A stretch of 64,000 bases of DNA from Chryseobacterium sp. OV279 (GTDB lineage: Bacteria > Bacteroidota > Bacteroidia > Flavobacteriales > Weeksellaceae): positions 434,001 to 498,000 of the forward strand of contig NZ_FQUD01000004.1 in assembly GCF_900128945.1 (NCBI RefSeq), in the 5' to 3' direction. The notes under the pieces were generated by a model. It ran no database searches. It was not told the DNA's origin and saw only the letters and a list, made by a program, of their open reading frames with translations. Both the position numbers and the translations under genes were made by a program. This document shows, in pieces, positions 16,417 to 24,977 of the stretch; position 1 is the stretch's first letter; every line of letters starts with the position of its first letter.

Positions 16417-17958
16417 CTATAGTTTAGAAAGTAAATTTCTGAAGTTTGTTTTCTCGTCGATGATTCTTCTTAATTCAGAAACAGGAACTCTTTCCTGCTG
16501 CATCGTATCTCTGTCTCTTATGGTCACTGTATGATCTGTAAGAGAGTCGTGGTCGATGGTGATACAGTAAGGCGTACCGATGGCATCCTGTCTTCTGTAA
16601 CGTTTTCCGATGGCGTCTTTTTCTTCGTAGAATAAATTGAAATCATATTTCAGGTCGTTGAAGATCTTTTCAGCATATTCAGCAAGACCATCTTTTTTCA
16701 TTAACGGAAGAATCGCTGCTTTGATTGGTGCCAATGCCGGTGGTAAAGATAAAACTGTTCTTTCCGAACCGTCTTCCAATACTTCGTCTTTAAGACAGTG
16801 TGAGAAGATAGAAAGGAATAGTCTGTCCAGACCTACAGAAGTTTCCACTACGTAAGGTACATAGTTTTCGTTTCTTTCCGGATCGAAGAACTGAAGTTTT
16901 CTTCCTGAGAATTCTTCATGCGCTTTTAAGTCGAAATCTGTTCTGGAGTGAATTCCTTCCAGTTCTTTGAAACCAAATGGGAAGTTAAATTCAATATCAG
17001 CCGCTGCATTCGCATAGTGAGCCAATTTCTCATGATCATGGAATCTGTAGTTGTCATCCCCTAAACCTAAAGCAAGGTGCCAGTTCAGACGTTTTGTTTT
17101 CCACTGTTCGTAGAATTCAAGTTCAGTTCCCGGAGCTACAAAAAACTGCATTTCCATTTGCTCAAATTCACGCATTCTGAAGATAAACTGTCTTGCAACA
17201 ATTTCATTTCTGAACGCTTTACCGATTTGTGCAATACCGAAAGGAAGTCTGTGACGTGAAGTTTTCTGAACATTCAGGAAGTTAACGAAGATACCCTGAG
17301 CGGTTTCCGGTCTCAGATAAAGATCCATTGCGCTGTCTGCAGAAGCTCCAAGCTTCGTTCCGAACATCAGGTTAAACTGTCTTACTTCCGTCCAGTTTTT
17401 AGAACCAGTATCAGGATCAGCAATTTCAAGCTCTTCAATTAAAGCCTTTACATCAGCAAGGTCTTCATTTTCCAAAGATTTGGCTAATCTTGAAAGAATA
17501 GCTTCTCTTTTAGCACGGTATTCCAGAATTTTTGGATTCGTCGCAACAAACTGAGTTTTATCAAAAGAGTCACCGAATCTTTTCGCTGCCTTTTCAATTT
17601 CTTTATTCTCTTTATCTTCAATTTTCGCACAGTAGTCTTCTACCAGAACATCTGCTCTGAAACGTTTTTTAGAATCTTTATTGTCAATCAATGGATCGTT
17701 GAAAGCGTCTACGTGGCCTGATGCCTTCCATGTGGTAGGGTGCATAAGGATCGCGGAATCAATACCCACAATATTTTCGTTAAGCTGTACCATAGCTTTC
17801 CACCAATACTGTTTGATATTGTTTTTTAATTCGGCACCATTCTGTCCATAATCATAAACAGCGGATAAACCGTCATAGATCTCACTGGAAGGGAAAATAA
17901 AACCATATTCTTTAGCGTGAGAAATCACTTTCTTGAAAACATCTTCTTGCTTTGCCAT
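16417..17958 (-). CDS. glyS: Glycine-tRNA ligase, single-chain alpha2 type
   Basis: This 513-residue class II aminoacyl-tRNA synthetase charges tRNA-Gly. It starts with the family opening (KKVISHAKEYGFIFPSSEIY), and carries class II motif 2 in FRNEIVARQFIFRMREFEQM and motif 3 in VETSVGLDRLFL. The C-terminal anticodon-binding domain includes KDAIGKRYRRQDAIGTPYC. The length is usual for the eukaryote-like GlyRS found in Bacteroidota. The promoter region has a TATTTTTG box and an adjoining 23-bp palindrome (17988-18010). Monocistronic, with its own terminator. Confidence 0.96.
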   Translation of the reverse strand: MAKQEDVFKKVISHAKEYGFIFPSSEIYDGLSAVYDYGQNGAELKNNIKQYWWKAMVQLNENIVGIDSAILMHPTTWKASGHVDAFNDPLIDNKDSKKRFRADVLVEDYCAKIEDKENKEIEKAAKRFGDSFDKTQFVATNPKILEYRAKREAILSRLAKSLENEDLADVKALIEELEIADPDTGSKNWTEVRQFNLMFGTKLGASADSAMDLYLRPETAQGIFVNFLNVQKTSRHRLPFGIAQIGKAFRNEIVARQFIFRMREFEQMEMQFFVAPGTELEFYEQWKTKRLNWHLALGLGDDNYRFHDHEKLAHYANAAADIEFNFPFGFKELEGIHSRTDFDLKAHEEFSGRKLQFFDPERNENYVPYVVETSVGLDRLFLSIFSHCLKDEVLEDGSERTVLSLPPALAPIKAAILPLMKKDGLAEYAEKIFNDLKYDFNLFYEEKDAIGKRYRRQDAIGTPYCITIDHDSLTDHTVTIRDRDTMQQERVPVSELRRIIDEKTNFRNLLSKL

Positions 17959-17980
17959 AATTTTTTTTACGTCTGATGTG

Positions 17981-18010
17981 CAAAAATATGAATTTGGATT
18001 CCAAATTCAT
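17981..18010 (-). promoter_or_regulatory. glyS promoter box with adjoining palindrome
   Basis: The minus strand carries TATTTTTG (17988-17981). Touching it upstream is a perfect dyad at 17988-18010: 11-bp arms ATGAATTTGGA / TCCAAATTCAT around one base. It covers the -33 region, so it may be an operator for glyS. Confidence 0.5.
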
Positions 18011-18091
18011 GAAATTCAATAAAAAAAGAGTGTATTAACAGAAAAAACAGGTATTCATCTGAGTTAAAGACTCTCTCAGATTAAACAGATT

Positions 18092-18604
18092 TTAGAAACT
18101 ATAAGTAATCCCAACACTGTTTCCGCTAAGATCAAGTTTGTAAGATGTTGTCTTCGTTTCGTCTGTACCGCCAGCTTGGTTTTGTGTATTGATGGCCTTT
18201 TTCATGTTTTTTCCTGAGCTTATCGCAAAAGGAATTCCTACTCCGATGGCTCCAAGACCGATTCCTACCAATCCCCAGCCGCTTTTATCTTTTTTCTTGT
18301 AAGCAACACCATTTTGATACGTTGTTTTCGTTCTGAATACTTCTTTAGCCAATCCGAAACCTACCAAACCGCCGCCTATAGCTCCAAAGATCTGCGCAAC
18401 AGTACCGTTGGTGTTGGCTTTTTTCATGTAGCCTAAAGCTTCAGGGTTGGTAAATACCTTTTTGTATTCCGAGAACTTGAATTTCTGATCTCCTTTGATA
18501 AAAAATTCACGGTTATTCTTCCCGAGTTTAACAGAATCTGAAACCTGAGCAGAGGTCGAAATAAAGAAAAAGGCCATGAATAAAGCCGAAAATAATAGTT
18601 TCAT
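18092..18604 (-). CDS. Small secreted protein with glycine-rich membrane-like segments
   Basis: This 170-residue protein begins with a signal peptide (MKLLFSALFMAFFFISTSAQ). After a short conserved-looking stretch (KLGKNNREFFIKGDQKFKFS) it has two glycine-rich hydrophobic segments (IFGAIGGGLVGFGLAK and GLVGIGLGAIGVGIPFAI), which suggest membrane association. It ends SGNSVGITYSF, a beta-strand-like terminus. No named family is recognised. The ATG at 18604 was chosen; the open frame continues upstream only because it reads through the GC-rich hairpin at 18700-18752. Confidence 0.7.
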   Translation of the reverse strand: MKLLFSALFMAFFFISTSAQVSDSVKLGKNNREFFIKGDQKFKFSEYKKVFTNPEALGYMKKANTNGTVAQIFGAIGGGLVGFGLAKEVFRTKTTYQNGVAYKKKDKSGWGLVGIGLGAIGVGIPFAISSGKNMKKAINTQNQAGGTDETKTTSYKLDLSGNSVGITYSF

Positions 18605-18699
18605 AGGGTAATTTTTCCGCGAAAATAGAAAAATAAAACTGATAACGGTAATACTTTGTACTATTTTCAGGAGCCGGGAACCTGCTTTCGCTACTCGCT

Positions 18700-18752
18700 T
18701 CTTTATTGGTTTAGGCGCGGCGGCTCCGCCGCCGCGCCTAAACCAATAAAGA
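18700..18752. repeat. GC-rich 24-bp-arm perfect hairpin
   Basis: Perfect inverted repeat of 24-bp arms (18700-18723 and 18729-18752) around a 5-bp loop. The arm core GGCGCGGCGG is far more GC-rich than its surroundings. It lies between two divergent genes, so it cannot be a normal terminator. Flanking text at 18669-18696 (AGGAGCCGGGAACCTGC) may belong to the same element. It is most likely a mobile or REP-type palindrome. Confidence 0.7.
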
Positions 18753-18811
18753 GAGCTCAAACATGCCGCTCAATCAGGGCTAAATCGCCCAAAAATTTCT
18801 ACTTTTGTCCC

Positions 18812-19507
18812 ATGTTAGAAATTCTTTATCGCGACGAGCATCTTATCGCCATCAATAAACCAAGCGGATTACTGGTTCATAAATCATATTATGCAGGAGA
18901 GGCAGATACTTATGCCATTCAGGAATTGAGAGATCAGATTGGGCAGTATGTGTATCCTGTGCATCGTTTAGACCGGAAAACTTCGGGTGTTCTGTTGTTT
19001 ACTTTAGATAAAGATTCTTTGAGAATAATGAGTGATCAGTTTGCAGCACGAACGGTGGAGAAGAAATATCTGGCCATTCTTCGGGGTTGGGCAAAAGAAG
19101 AAGAAACGATCGATTATGATTTGATTAACGAAGACGAAATCCAGCAGAATGCTATTACTTATTACCATCGTTTACAGACTTCGGAAATAGATCTGGCTTT
19201 TGGAAAACATCAGACTTCCCGCTACTGTTTGGTAGAAGCTATTCCGGAAACGGGCAGAATGCATCAGCTGAGAAAACATTTTAAACATATTTTGCACCCC
19301 ATTTTGGGCTGCCGTCCTTACGGTTGCAACAAACAAAATAAACTGTGGCTGGAAACTTTCGATATGAGTAAACTGATGCTTCATGCCCATCAATTGGTGT
19401 TTAATCATCCCATTACCAATGAAAGAATTACGGTGAATGCTACGGTAAACGAAGAGTTCAAAAGAGTAGGAGGTATTTTGAAGCTGGATTTAAGCTCGTA
19501 TTCTTAA
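18812..19507 (+). CDS. truC: RluA-family pseudouridine synthase, TruC-like
   Basis: This 231-residue protein converts uridine to pseudouridine in RNA. It has the RluA-family catalytic motif HRLDRKTSGV with the active Asp, an N-terminal strand LEILYRDEHLIAINKPSGLL, and a late GRMHQLRKHF motif. Length and phrases such as KHFKHILHPILGCRPYGC match TruC, which modifies position 65 of tRNA, better than the larger RluC/RluD enzymes. There is no S4 domain. The ATG at 18812 is the true start, since a TACTTTTG box lies at 18800-18807; the longer open frame reads through the GC-rich hairpin. Confidence 0.85.
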   Translation: MLEILYRDEHLIAINKPSGLLVHKSYYAGEADTYAIQELRDQIGQYVYPVHRLDRKTSGVLLFTLDKDSLRIMSDQFAARTVEKKYLAILRGWAKEEETIDYDLINEDEIQQNAITYYHRLQTSEIDLAFGKHQTSRYCLVEAIPETGRMHQLRKHFKHILHPILGCRPYGCNKQNKLWLETFDMSKLMLHAHQLVFNHPITNERITVNATVNEEFKRVGGILKLDLSSYS

Positions 19508-19647
19508 TTTAAGGAATAAATGTCCAGTAAGGATAAAAGTAGTTTGATTTTACATATCATGCAGATGTCTGCGTTTTATAGATGATATTTATAATACATT
19601 TTTTCATAAAATATCATAGGTTAGCCGAAGGTTAATTTTAAATTGAT

Positions 19648-19655
19648 TATTTTTG
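19648..19655 (+). promoter_or_regulatory. pyrD -7 box
   Basis: TATTTTTG matches TAnnTTTG and lies 15 bp before the pyrD ATG. No clear -33 element is seen. Confidence 0.4.
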
Positions 19656-19670
19656 TAAAACTTTTTTTCA

Positions 19671-20708
19671 ATGTACAAAAGTATCATCAGACCCATTCTC
19701 TTCAAATTCGATCCCGAGGAAGTTCATCATTTTACATTTTCAATGCTTAAAAATTTTGGATTTCTTGCCAAATTATTTTTTCCAAAACCTATTGAAGACA
19801 AACGTTTGGAAAGAGAAGTTTTCGGATTGAAATTTAAAAATCCTGTAGGATTGGCAGCCGGTTTCGATAAAAATGCTGTCCTGTTCAACGAGTTGGGAGA
19901 TCTTGGTTTCGGATTTGTAGAAATCGGAACCGTAACACCAAAAGCTCAGGCAGGAAATCCTAAGAAAAGACTGTTCCGTCTTATTGAAGATGGCGGAATT
20001 ATCAACAGAATGGGGTTCAACAATGATGGTCTTGAAGCAGCAATCGAAAAGCTGAAATCCAACAAAGGAAAAATAATCATCGGAGGAAACATTGGAAAAA
20101 ACACCCATACAACCCCTGAAAATTACACCCAGGATTATCTGGACTGTTTTGAAGGACTTCATCCCCATGTAGATTATTTTGTACTAAATGTAAGCTGCCC
20201 GAATGTGGGAAGCCACGCCAAGCTGGAAGATGTAGACTATCTGCGCGAACTGATTACAGAAGTAAAGAAAATCAATCAGTCAAAATCGGTACAGAAACCC
20301 ATACTACTTAAAATTGCCCCAGATCTTAATAACGCTCAGTTAGACGAAATTGTCGAACTGATTGCAGAGACAAAAATTGACGGCGTGATTGTTTCCAATA
20401 CCTCTGTCAACCGCGAAGGTCTGAAAACCTCTCCTGAAGTTTTAGAACAGATAGGAAATGGCGGACTAAGTGGAAAACCGATCCGTGAAAGAAGTACAAA
20501 AATGATCAAATACCTTTCCGATAAAAGCAACAGAGCTTTCCCGATCATTGGAGTAGGAGGAATTCATTCGGCTAAAGATGCGATCGAGAAACTGGATGCA
20601 GGAGCAAGTCTGATACAGCTTTACACCGGATTTATCTATGAAGGCCCGGAACTGATCAATGAGATCAACAAAGAAATTTTAACGAGAGCCAGCAGGCTTC
20701 CAAGATAA
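19671..20708 (+). CDS. pyrD: Dihydroorotate dehydrogenase (quinone), class 2
   Basis: This 345-residue FMN enzyme oxidises dihydroorotate to orotate in pyrimidine synthesis, passing electrons to menaquinone at the inner membrane. The class 2 N-terminal membrane-associating helices are present (residues 1-40, MYKSIIRPILFKFDPEEVHH). FMN-site phrases include NPVGLAAGFDKNA and GVGGIHSAKDA. The catalytic base is Ser175 in NVSCPN, as in class 2 enzymes (class 1 uses Cys). Standard length; it stands alone with no other pyr genes nearby. Confidence 0.95.
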   Translation: MYKSIIRPILFKFDPEEVHHFTFSMLKNFGFLAKLFFPKPIEDKRLEREVFGLKFKNPVGLAAGFDKNAVLFNELGDLGFGFVEIGTVTPKAQAGNPKKRLFRLIEDGGIINRMGFNNDGLEAAIEKLKSNKGKIIIGGNIGKNTHTTPENYTQDYLDCFEGLHPHVDYFVLNVSCPNVGSHAKLEDVDYLRELITEVKKINQSKSVQKPILLKIAPDLNNAQLDEIVELIAETKIDGVIVSNTSVNREGLKTSPEVLEQIGNGGLSGKPIRERSTKMIKYLSDKSNRAFPIIGVGGIHSAKDAIEKLDAGASLIQLYTGFIYEGPELINEINKEILTRASRLPR

Positions 20709-20716
20709 TATGGTTA

Positions 20717-20866
20717 GGAAGTTTGAAGCGCGAAGAGGGAAGTTATTGCAGTCCAGGGTAGAACCGAAACGTAGTTTAATTTTTTAACTACTTCAACTAA
20801 TTTTACGGTAATTATTTAAAATTAGTGACTAATAGTAACTTCCAGCCTCCTTCTTCCAGCTTCCAA
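20717..20866. repeat. MITE-like GGAAG-ended repeat, copy 2
   Basis: About 150 bp, inverted relative to the copy at 2733-2891. The ends are GGAAGTTTGAAGCGCG and the complement of a GGAAGCTGGAAGAAGG sequence. It fills the gap between pyrD and the convergent secreted-protein gene. Confidence 0.55.
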
Positions 20867-20873
20867 TCTCATA

Positions 20874-21761
20874 TTATTTAGATTTGATTATAGAGGCATT
20901 TTTTATATCTACCATAAGACTGTATGCTGCTGTAGATGAGGATTTTTTAATTTTATACTTTAAAATTTTCCGGTCCTGGGATTTTGTTTCTGTGGTGTCA
21001 TAAATGTTTTCCAAACAGCTTTCAGTCAGGAATTCTTCATAGTTTTTATAATTCCAGTCTTTGGTGAAGTACAGAATTCTGTAGCCTTTTTCCCCTTCGC
21101 TGGCCCCGCATTTTCCACATGCATTGAAATTGGAAGAATGCTCAAAGTATAATAAGATACGATTCCCGTTGTCTCCCGAGGCGTAAGAAATCAATTGGTT
21201 TCCTCCATGTTTATTAATGAAATCAAACGTATTGATCTTTTTGTTGTTGGGTAACGTCAGGTAATTGTTATAACGGTAAATCATATCATTTCCGGTAAAC
21301 AGTTTGGCCGGTTGCGTTTTTTTATCCATATAAAAGTTCCCGGTGATAGAATTTTCTTTAGGATTATCTGTCGTAAAAGTAATAGACTCTTTGGGATTCA
21401 TAGCCTCCGCAATTTCTGCAGTTTTTTCCACTTTCTGCGGCGAAGTGATCTGATCTTTCAACAGTTTGGAATTCTGCTTTTGTTTGTTTCCGAAATGATA
21501 TAAAGACAGTTTCCCATAATCATAAATACCCGTCAGAGGGATCTTTTTCTGATATTTATCGTAATAATACCAGCCGTCTACAAAATACTGATACAGGCTG
21601 CAATCTGCAATTCCTGCGAAATGAAGTTGCATGGTAACGGGAACTCCCGCAATTTCGCCTTTGAAAATCTGTGAGGAATCTGTTACGGCCTTGAGTTCAA
21701 CTTTCTGGCAGAAACAGAGGACAAAAAGAGGGAGGAATAATGTAATAAAAAGTTTTTTCAT
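20874..21761 (-). CDS. Secreted protein of unknown function
   Basis: This 295-residue protein has a signal peptide (MKKLFITLFLPLFVLCFCQ). The mature region has many aromatic residues (VDGWYYYDKYQKK) and a C-x-x-C pair (NACGKCGASEG) that could bind metal or form a disulphide. No family is recognised. The hydrophobic start contains Cys but not a convincing lipobox. It lies 21 bp downstream of the DUF445 gene on the same strand, so the two are probably co-transcribed. Confidence 0.7.
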   Translation of the reverse strand: MKKLFITLFLPLFVLCFCQKVELKAVTDSSQIFKGEIAGVPVTMQLHFAGIADCSLYQYFVDGWYYYDKYQKKIPLTGIYDYGKLSLYHFGNKQKQNSKLLKDQITSPQKVEKTAEIAEAMNPKESITFTTDNPKENSITGNFYMDKKTQPAKLFTGNDMIYRYNNYLTLPNNKKINTFDFINKHGGNQLISYASGDNGNRILLYFEHSSNFNACGKCGASEGEKGYRILYFTKDWNYKNYEEFLTESCLENIYDTTETKSQDRKILKYKIKKSSSTAAYSLMVDIKNASIIKSK

Positions 21762-21782
21762 GGTTGGTTGGTGAATAGTTTT

Positions 21783-23027
21783 TTAAATGAAGAAGTTGGC
21801 AATGGTGTAGATGATCAGTCCTACCAATCCGCCGACGAGTGTTCCGTTGACCCGGATAAACTGCAGGTCTTTTCCTACTTCCAGCTCCAGCTTTTCGCTT
21901 AGTTCTTTTCCCTGCCAGTTTCCAACGGTAGAGCTGATGAGGTTTCCGAACTGATGGGTATTTTTAAGGATGTATTTGTAAGCAGTCACTCTTACCCAAT
22001 GATCAATTTTATTCTGAAGATTTTCGTCCGTTTTTAAATTTTGGGAAAATTCATTCAGGTTTTTAGTGAGATAGCCTTTTAATGAAGACTGGTCGTCCTG
22101 AAGTTCTTTCATTAATGTTTTTTTAATGGAAATCCAGATGTCACTGGAGTATTCATCTAACTTATCGCTTTTCAGAAGACCGTTTTTGATGGTTTTAAAT
22201 TCATCATCCCATTTCGGATCTTCCTTCAGATCGGTAGAGAATTCATGGATTTTTTGAGTGATCAGATTGCGGATTTCATGTTCCGGATCTTCTTCTATTT
22301 CTTTGAAAAAATCAGCAAGTCCACTCGCAATTTTATCAGCGATTTTATTGTCAACAAAAGAAGGAATGAATGAATAGCTTCCCTTTTCAACACGCTCTTT
22401 GATCATTTCATCATTCTCGATAATATATTCTTTAATCTGTTTGGAAAGATTGGTGATGATTCTCTGATGATCATTTTTCTCCAGAATATAGGTGATCCCG
22501 TTTCCAACCACTTTATTCAGCTTAATATCATCCGTCATTTCAGACACTTTCTTGCTGATAAACTGGCTTACCGAAGTATCATCAAGCTTATTGAGAATGT
22601 CCAGAACAATATCCGAAAGATTCCTGATCAGGATGTCCTGGCTTTTTTCTTTAGCAAGCCATTCGCCGACAAAGTTTGAAATTTTAAGCTTCTGGATATA
22701 AGGGCGGATATTCTGTGGTGAAAGGAAATTGCTGACCACAAAGCTGCCGAGATTATCACCGAGCCTCTGCTTACTGTTTTCAATAAGATTCGTATGCGGA
22801 ATCGGAAGACCCAGCGGATGCCGGAATAAAGCGGTCACCGCGAACCAGTCTGCCAGTGCCCCTACCATTGCTGCCTCGGAAAAAGCCCTTACATAACCTA
22901 ACCAATGCGAAGGGTTTGACTTTTGAAGGAGCGTAGTGGCAATGAAAATAATGGCCATCAGGACAAATAATCCGGTGGCAAATGCTTTATATTTTCTCAG
23001 TTGTTTTCTTTTGGCTTCATCATTCAT
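21783..23027 (-). CDS. DUF445-family membrane protein (YjiN-like)
   Basis: This 414-residue protein has membrane segments at both ends: residues ~17-35 (FATGLFVLMAIIFIATTLL) and the last 20 (GGLVGLIIYTIANFFI). Between them is a long charged helical region. The opening SEAAMVGALADWFAVTALFRHP is the family hallmark. DUF445 proteins are inner-membrane proteins of unknown biochemical role. The ATG at 23027 (MNDEAKRKQ) is preferred over the ATG at 23054, because a TAAATTTG box spans 23040-23033 on the minus strand; this choice is not certain. Confidence 0.85.
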   Translation of the reverse strand: MNDEAKRKQLRKYKAFATGLFVLMAIIFIATTLLQKSNPSHWLGYVRAFSEAAMVGALADWFAVTALFRHPLGLPIPHTNLIENSKQRLGDNLGSFVVSNFLSPQNIRPYIQKLKISNFVGEWLAKEKSQDILIRNLSDIVLDILNKLDDTSVSQFISKKVSEMTDDIKLNKVVGNGITYILEKNDHQRIITNLSKQIKEYIIENDEMIKERVEKGSYSFIPSFVDNKIADKIASGLADFFKEIEEDPEHEIRNLITQKIHEFSTDLKEDPKWDDEFKTIKNGLLKSDKLDEYSSDIWISIKKTLMKELQDDQSSLKGYLTKNLNEFSQNLKTDENLQNKIDHWVRVTAYKYILKNTHQFGNLISSTVGNWQGKELSEKLELEVGKDLQFIRVNGTLVGGLVGLIIYTIANFFI

Positions 23028-23085
23028 ATTCTCAAATTTACTAAATTTGGTCATGAGATGAGTTTAATTGAAAGTAAAACTCATC

Positions 23086-23613
23086 ATGAAATGTTTAACT
23101 TTCATTATATTATTAATCACTCTGCAGGCTTGTCCGCAGAAGTTTCAGCCTTTTAAAACTGTTCCTATGGAAAATAAAGAAGCAAAAAACAATCCATACT
23201 ACTCCAGAACCGATACTGCAAAACTGGATATTCCCAACGAAGAATGGAAAAAAATCCTTGCTCCCGACCTATATGCGATATCCAGAGAAGCTGCTACGGA
23301 AAGAGCTTTTACCGGAAAATACAATGAGTTTGATGAGATCGGGGACTATTATTGTGCCGTTTGCGGTAATCATCTGTTCCGGTCCACTTCGAAATTCAGC
23401 AGCAGCTGCGGATGGCCAAGCTTTTTTGAAGCCGATAAAGAAGGCGTGTATTACAAAAGAGATAGAGCCTATGGAATGGAAAGGGTAGAAGTGCTCTGCA
23501 AACGATGTGATTCCCATCTGGGACATGTTTTCGATGATGGTCCGAAACCTACGGGACTGCGGTATTGCATGAATTCTGTCAGCCTGGAATTTGTTGGAGA
23601 TTCAGAGAAATAA
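23086..23613 (+). CDS. msrB: Peptide methionine-(R)-S-oxide reductase MsrB, lipoprotein
   Basis: This 175-residue enzyme reduces methionine-R-sulphoxide in damaged proteins. It begins with a lipoprotein signal peptide with lipobox LQAC, so it repairs envelope proteins rather than cytosolic ones. MsrB features are the zinc Cys pairs CAVC and CKRC, the SSCGWPSF motif, and the catalytic Cys in RYCMNSVSL. The ATG at 23086 is used; the TTG at 23068 extends the frame without benefit. It is divergent from the DUF445 gene with under 60 bp between the starts. Confidence 0.93.
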   Translation: MKCLTFIILLITLQACPQKFQPFKTVPMENKEAKNNPYYSRTDTAKLDIPNEEWKKILAPDLYAISREAATERAFTGKYNEFDEIGDYYCAVCGNHLFRSTSKFSSSCGWPSFFEADKEGVYYKRDRAYGMERVEVLCKRCDSHLGHVFDDGPKPTGLRYCMNSVSLEFVGDSEK

Positions 23614-23741
23614 GCCCTTTTAATTCACGAAATCAGGAAGTTAAAGTTTCTTAAATTCAGTTAAACTTTCCGCGTTTATAACAGGCTGGTAATTATGTTT
23701 TTATAATTTTGCCTCACTAATTTGGAATTTAATATTATTGA

Positions 23742-24497
23742 ATGAAAGGAATTTATAGTGTATTAGGCCTTGTTTATATGGTCACGACTTCATTCTATCT
23801 TTCGCCGGGAAAGGCAGCAAAGACTGGGAATGTGAATACAGCAAAAATTGAAAAAGTAGCTGACACGAAATCTGAGAAGACTGACGCTAAAGCATCTTCA
23901 TCAGAAGAATTGTACAAATCAATTCCATTTGATCCTGAGCATGAATTGAATTATGAAGTATTCTCAAAAGCATTAACAGGATTTGAAAATTTAAAAAAAG
24001 CAGGATTGCTGAATCAGGACTCGCATTTATTGACTATCTGCGATTTTTCTATGTCTTCGAATACAAAAAGACTTTGGGTCATTGATACCAACGAGAAAAA
24101 GGTACTGTTCAATTCACTGGTAGCACACGGAAAAAATACAGGCGAAGAATTTGCTGCGAATTTTTCTAACACGGAAAGTTCGCTGCAGAGCAGTTTGGGA
24201 TTTTATATCACGGATGCCACTTATCAGGGAGACAACGGATATTCTTTGAAACTGCTGGGAATGGATAAAGGATTTAATGATGCAGCCTACAGAAGAGCGA
24301 TCGTCATGCACGGGGCAGAATATGTAAGCGATGAATTTGCATCAATGCACAAAAGAATCGGAAGAAGCTGGGGATGTCCTGCCGTACCGAAAGCATTGAC
24401 ACAGCCTATCATTAATACCATAAAAGGGCGTAACTGCCTTTTCATCTATTATCCCGATCAGAAATACCTTTCTTCTTCGGAATGGCTGAAATCTTAA
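23742..24497 (+). CDS. Murein L,D-transpeptidase catalytic domain family protein
   Basis: This 251-residue exported protein starts with a hydrophobic segment, followed by a low-complexity Lys/Ala/Ser linker (residues ~25-55). The catalytic part carries the conserved elements of the YkuD_2-type family: an IVMHGAEYVS histidine region and R-S-W-G-C-P-A-V with the presumed nucleophilic Cys. Members are related to enzymes that form 3-3 crosslinks in peptidoglycan, but activity of this subgroup is little tested. A TAATTTTG box at 23704-23711 lies upstream. Confidence 0.85.
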   Translation: MKGIYSVLGLVYMVTTSFYLSPGKAAKTGNVNTAKIEKVADTKSEKTDAKASSSEELYKSIPFDPEHELNYEVFSKALTGFENLKKAGLLNQDSHLLTICDFSMSSNTKRLWVIDTNEKKVLFNSLVAHGKNTGEEFAANFSNTESSLQSSLGFYITDATYQGDNGYSLKLLGMDKGFNDAAYRRAIVMHGAEYVSDEFASMHKRIGRSWGCPAVPKALTQPIINTIKGRNCLFIYYPDQKYLSSSEWLKS

Positions 24498-24530
24498 TTG
24501 AGAGTAATAACCGTATAAAAATAGTATAAT

Positions 24531-24911
24531 TTGAAAAGCACAAGCGATTCTGTACCTGCCATAAGGTTACTTAATAATCCCGATGGGACAAGTACTTTCG
24601 AAATAGGGAAAATTCCTACTTTGAAGCAGATGAACACAAAAGCTTTTTGGATAAGTACTGCTACTGAAGAATGGGAAAAAGAGGTGCATACTGCCCCAAG
24701 AAAGCAATATGTAGTAACGTTGAAAGGAAAAATTCGGTTTAAGGTAAGTAATGGTTCCACATTTCATATCGAACCTGGAATTATCCTTCTGGCAGAAGAT
24801 GTAGAGGGCGAGGGGCACAGTTGGGAAATAGAAGAAGGAGAACAATGGGAACGGTTATATATTCCAATGGCAGACAATGCGGATGATTTTTTTATACAGG
24901 ATTCTGAGTAA
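24531..24911 (+). CDS. Cupin-domain protein, TTG start
   Basis: This 126-residue protein has a single cupin-like beta-barrel (KQYVVTLKGKIRFKVSNGS, FHIEPGIILLAEDVEGEGHS). The usual metal-binding histidines are mostly absent; only the His in GEGHSWEI is positioned as a ligand, so catalysis is doubtful. The start is TTG at 24531: an in-frame stop sits directly upstream, and the next ATG (about residue 36) would remove a conserved-looking N-terminal segment. It lies 33 bp after the L,D-transpeptidase-like gene and probably shares its transcript. Confidence 0.7.
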   Translation: MKSTSDSVPAIRLLNNPDGTSTFEIGKIPTLKQMNTKAFWISTATEEWEKEVHTAPRKQYVVTLKGKIRFKVSNGSTFHIEPGIILLAEDVEGEGHSWEIEEGEQWERLYIPMADNADDFFIQDSE

Positions 24912-24944
24912 GAATCTGCCATCTAAAGTAAGAAAGGTAAAAGC

Positions 24945-24972
24945 AAAAAGCAGTCAGTTTTGACTGCTTTTT
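24945..24972. terminator. Bidirectional terminator
   Basis: Perfect 12-bp arms (AAAAAGCAGTCA / TGACTGCTTTTT) around a 4-nt loop, with T-runs on both strands, between two convergent genes. Confidence 0.88.
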
Positions 24973-24977
24973 GTTAT

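Noticed and set aside
18605..18811. N-terminal extensions of both divergent genes through the GC-rich hairpin
   Set aside because: The mirrored phrases (LYWFRRGG, AAAPKPIK) in both frames come from the palindrome itself; signal peptide and promoter box place the starts at 18604 and 18812.
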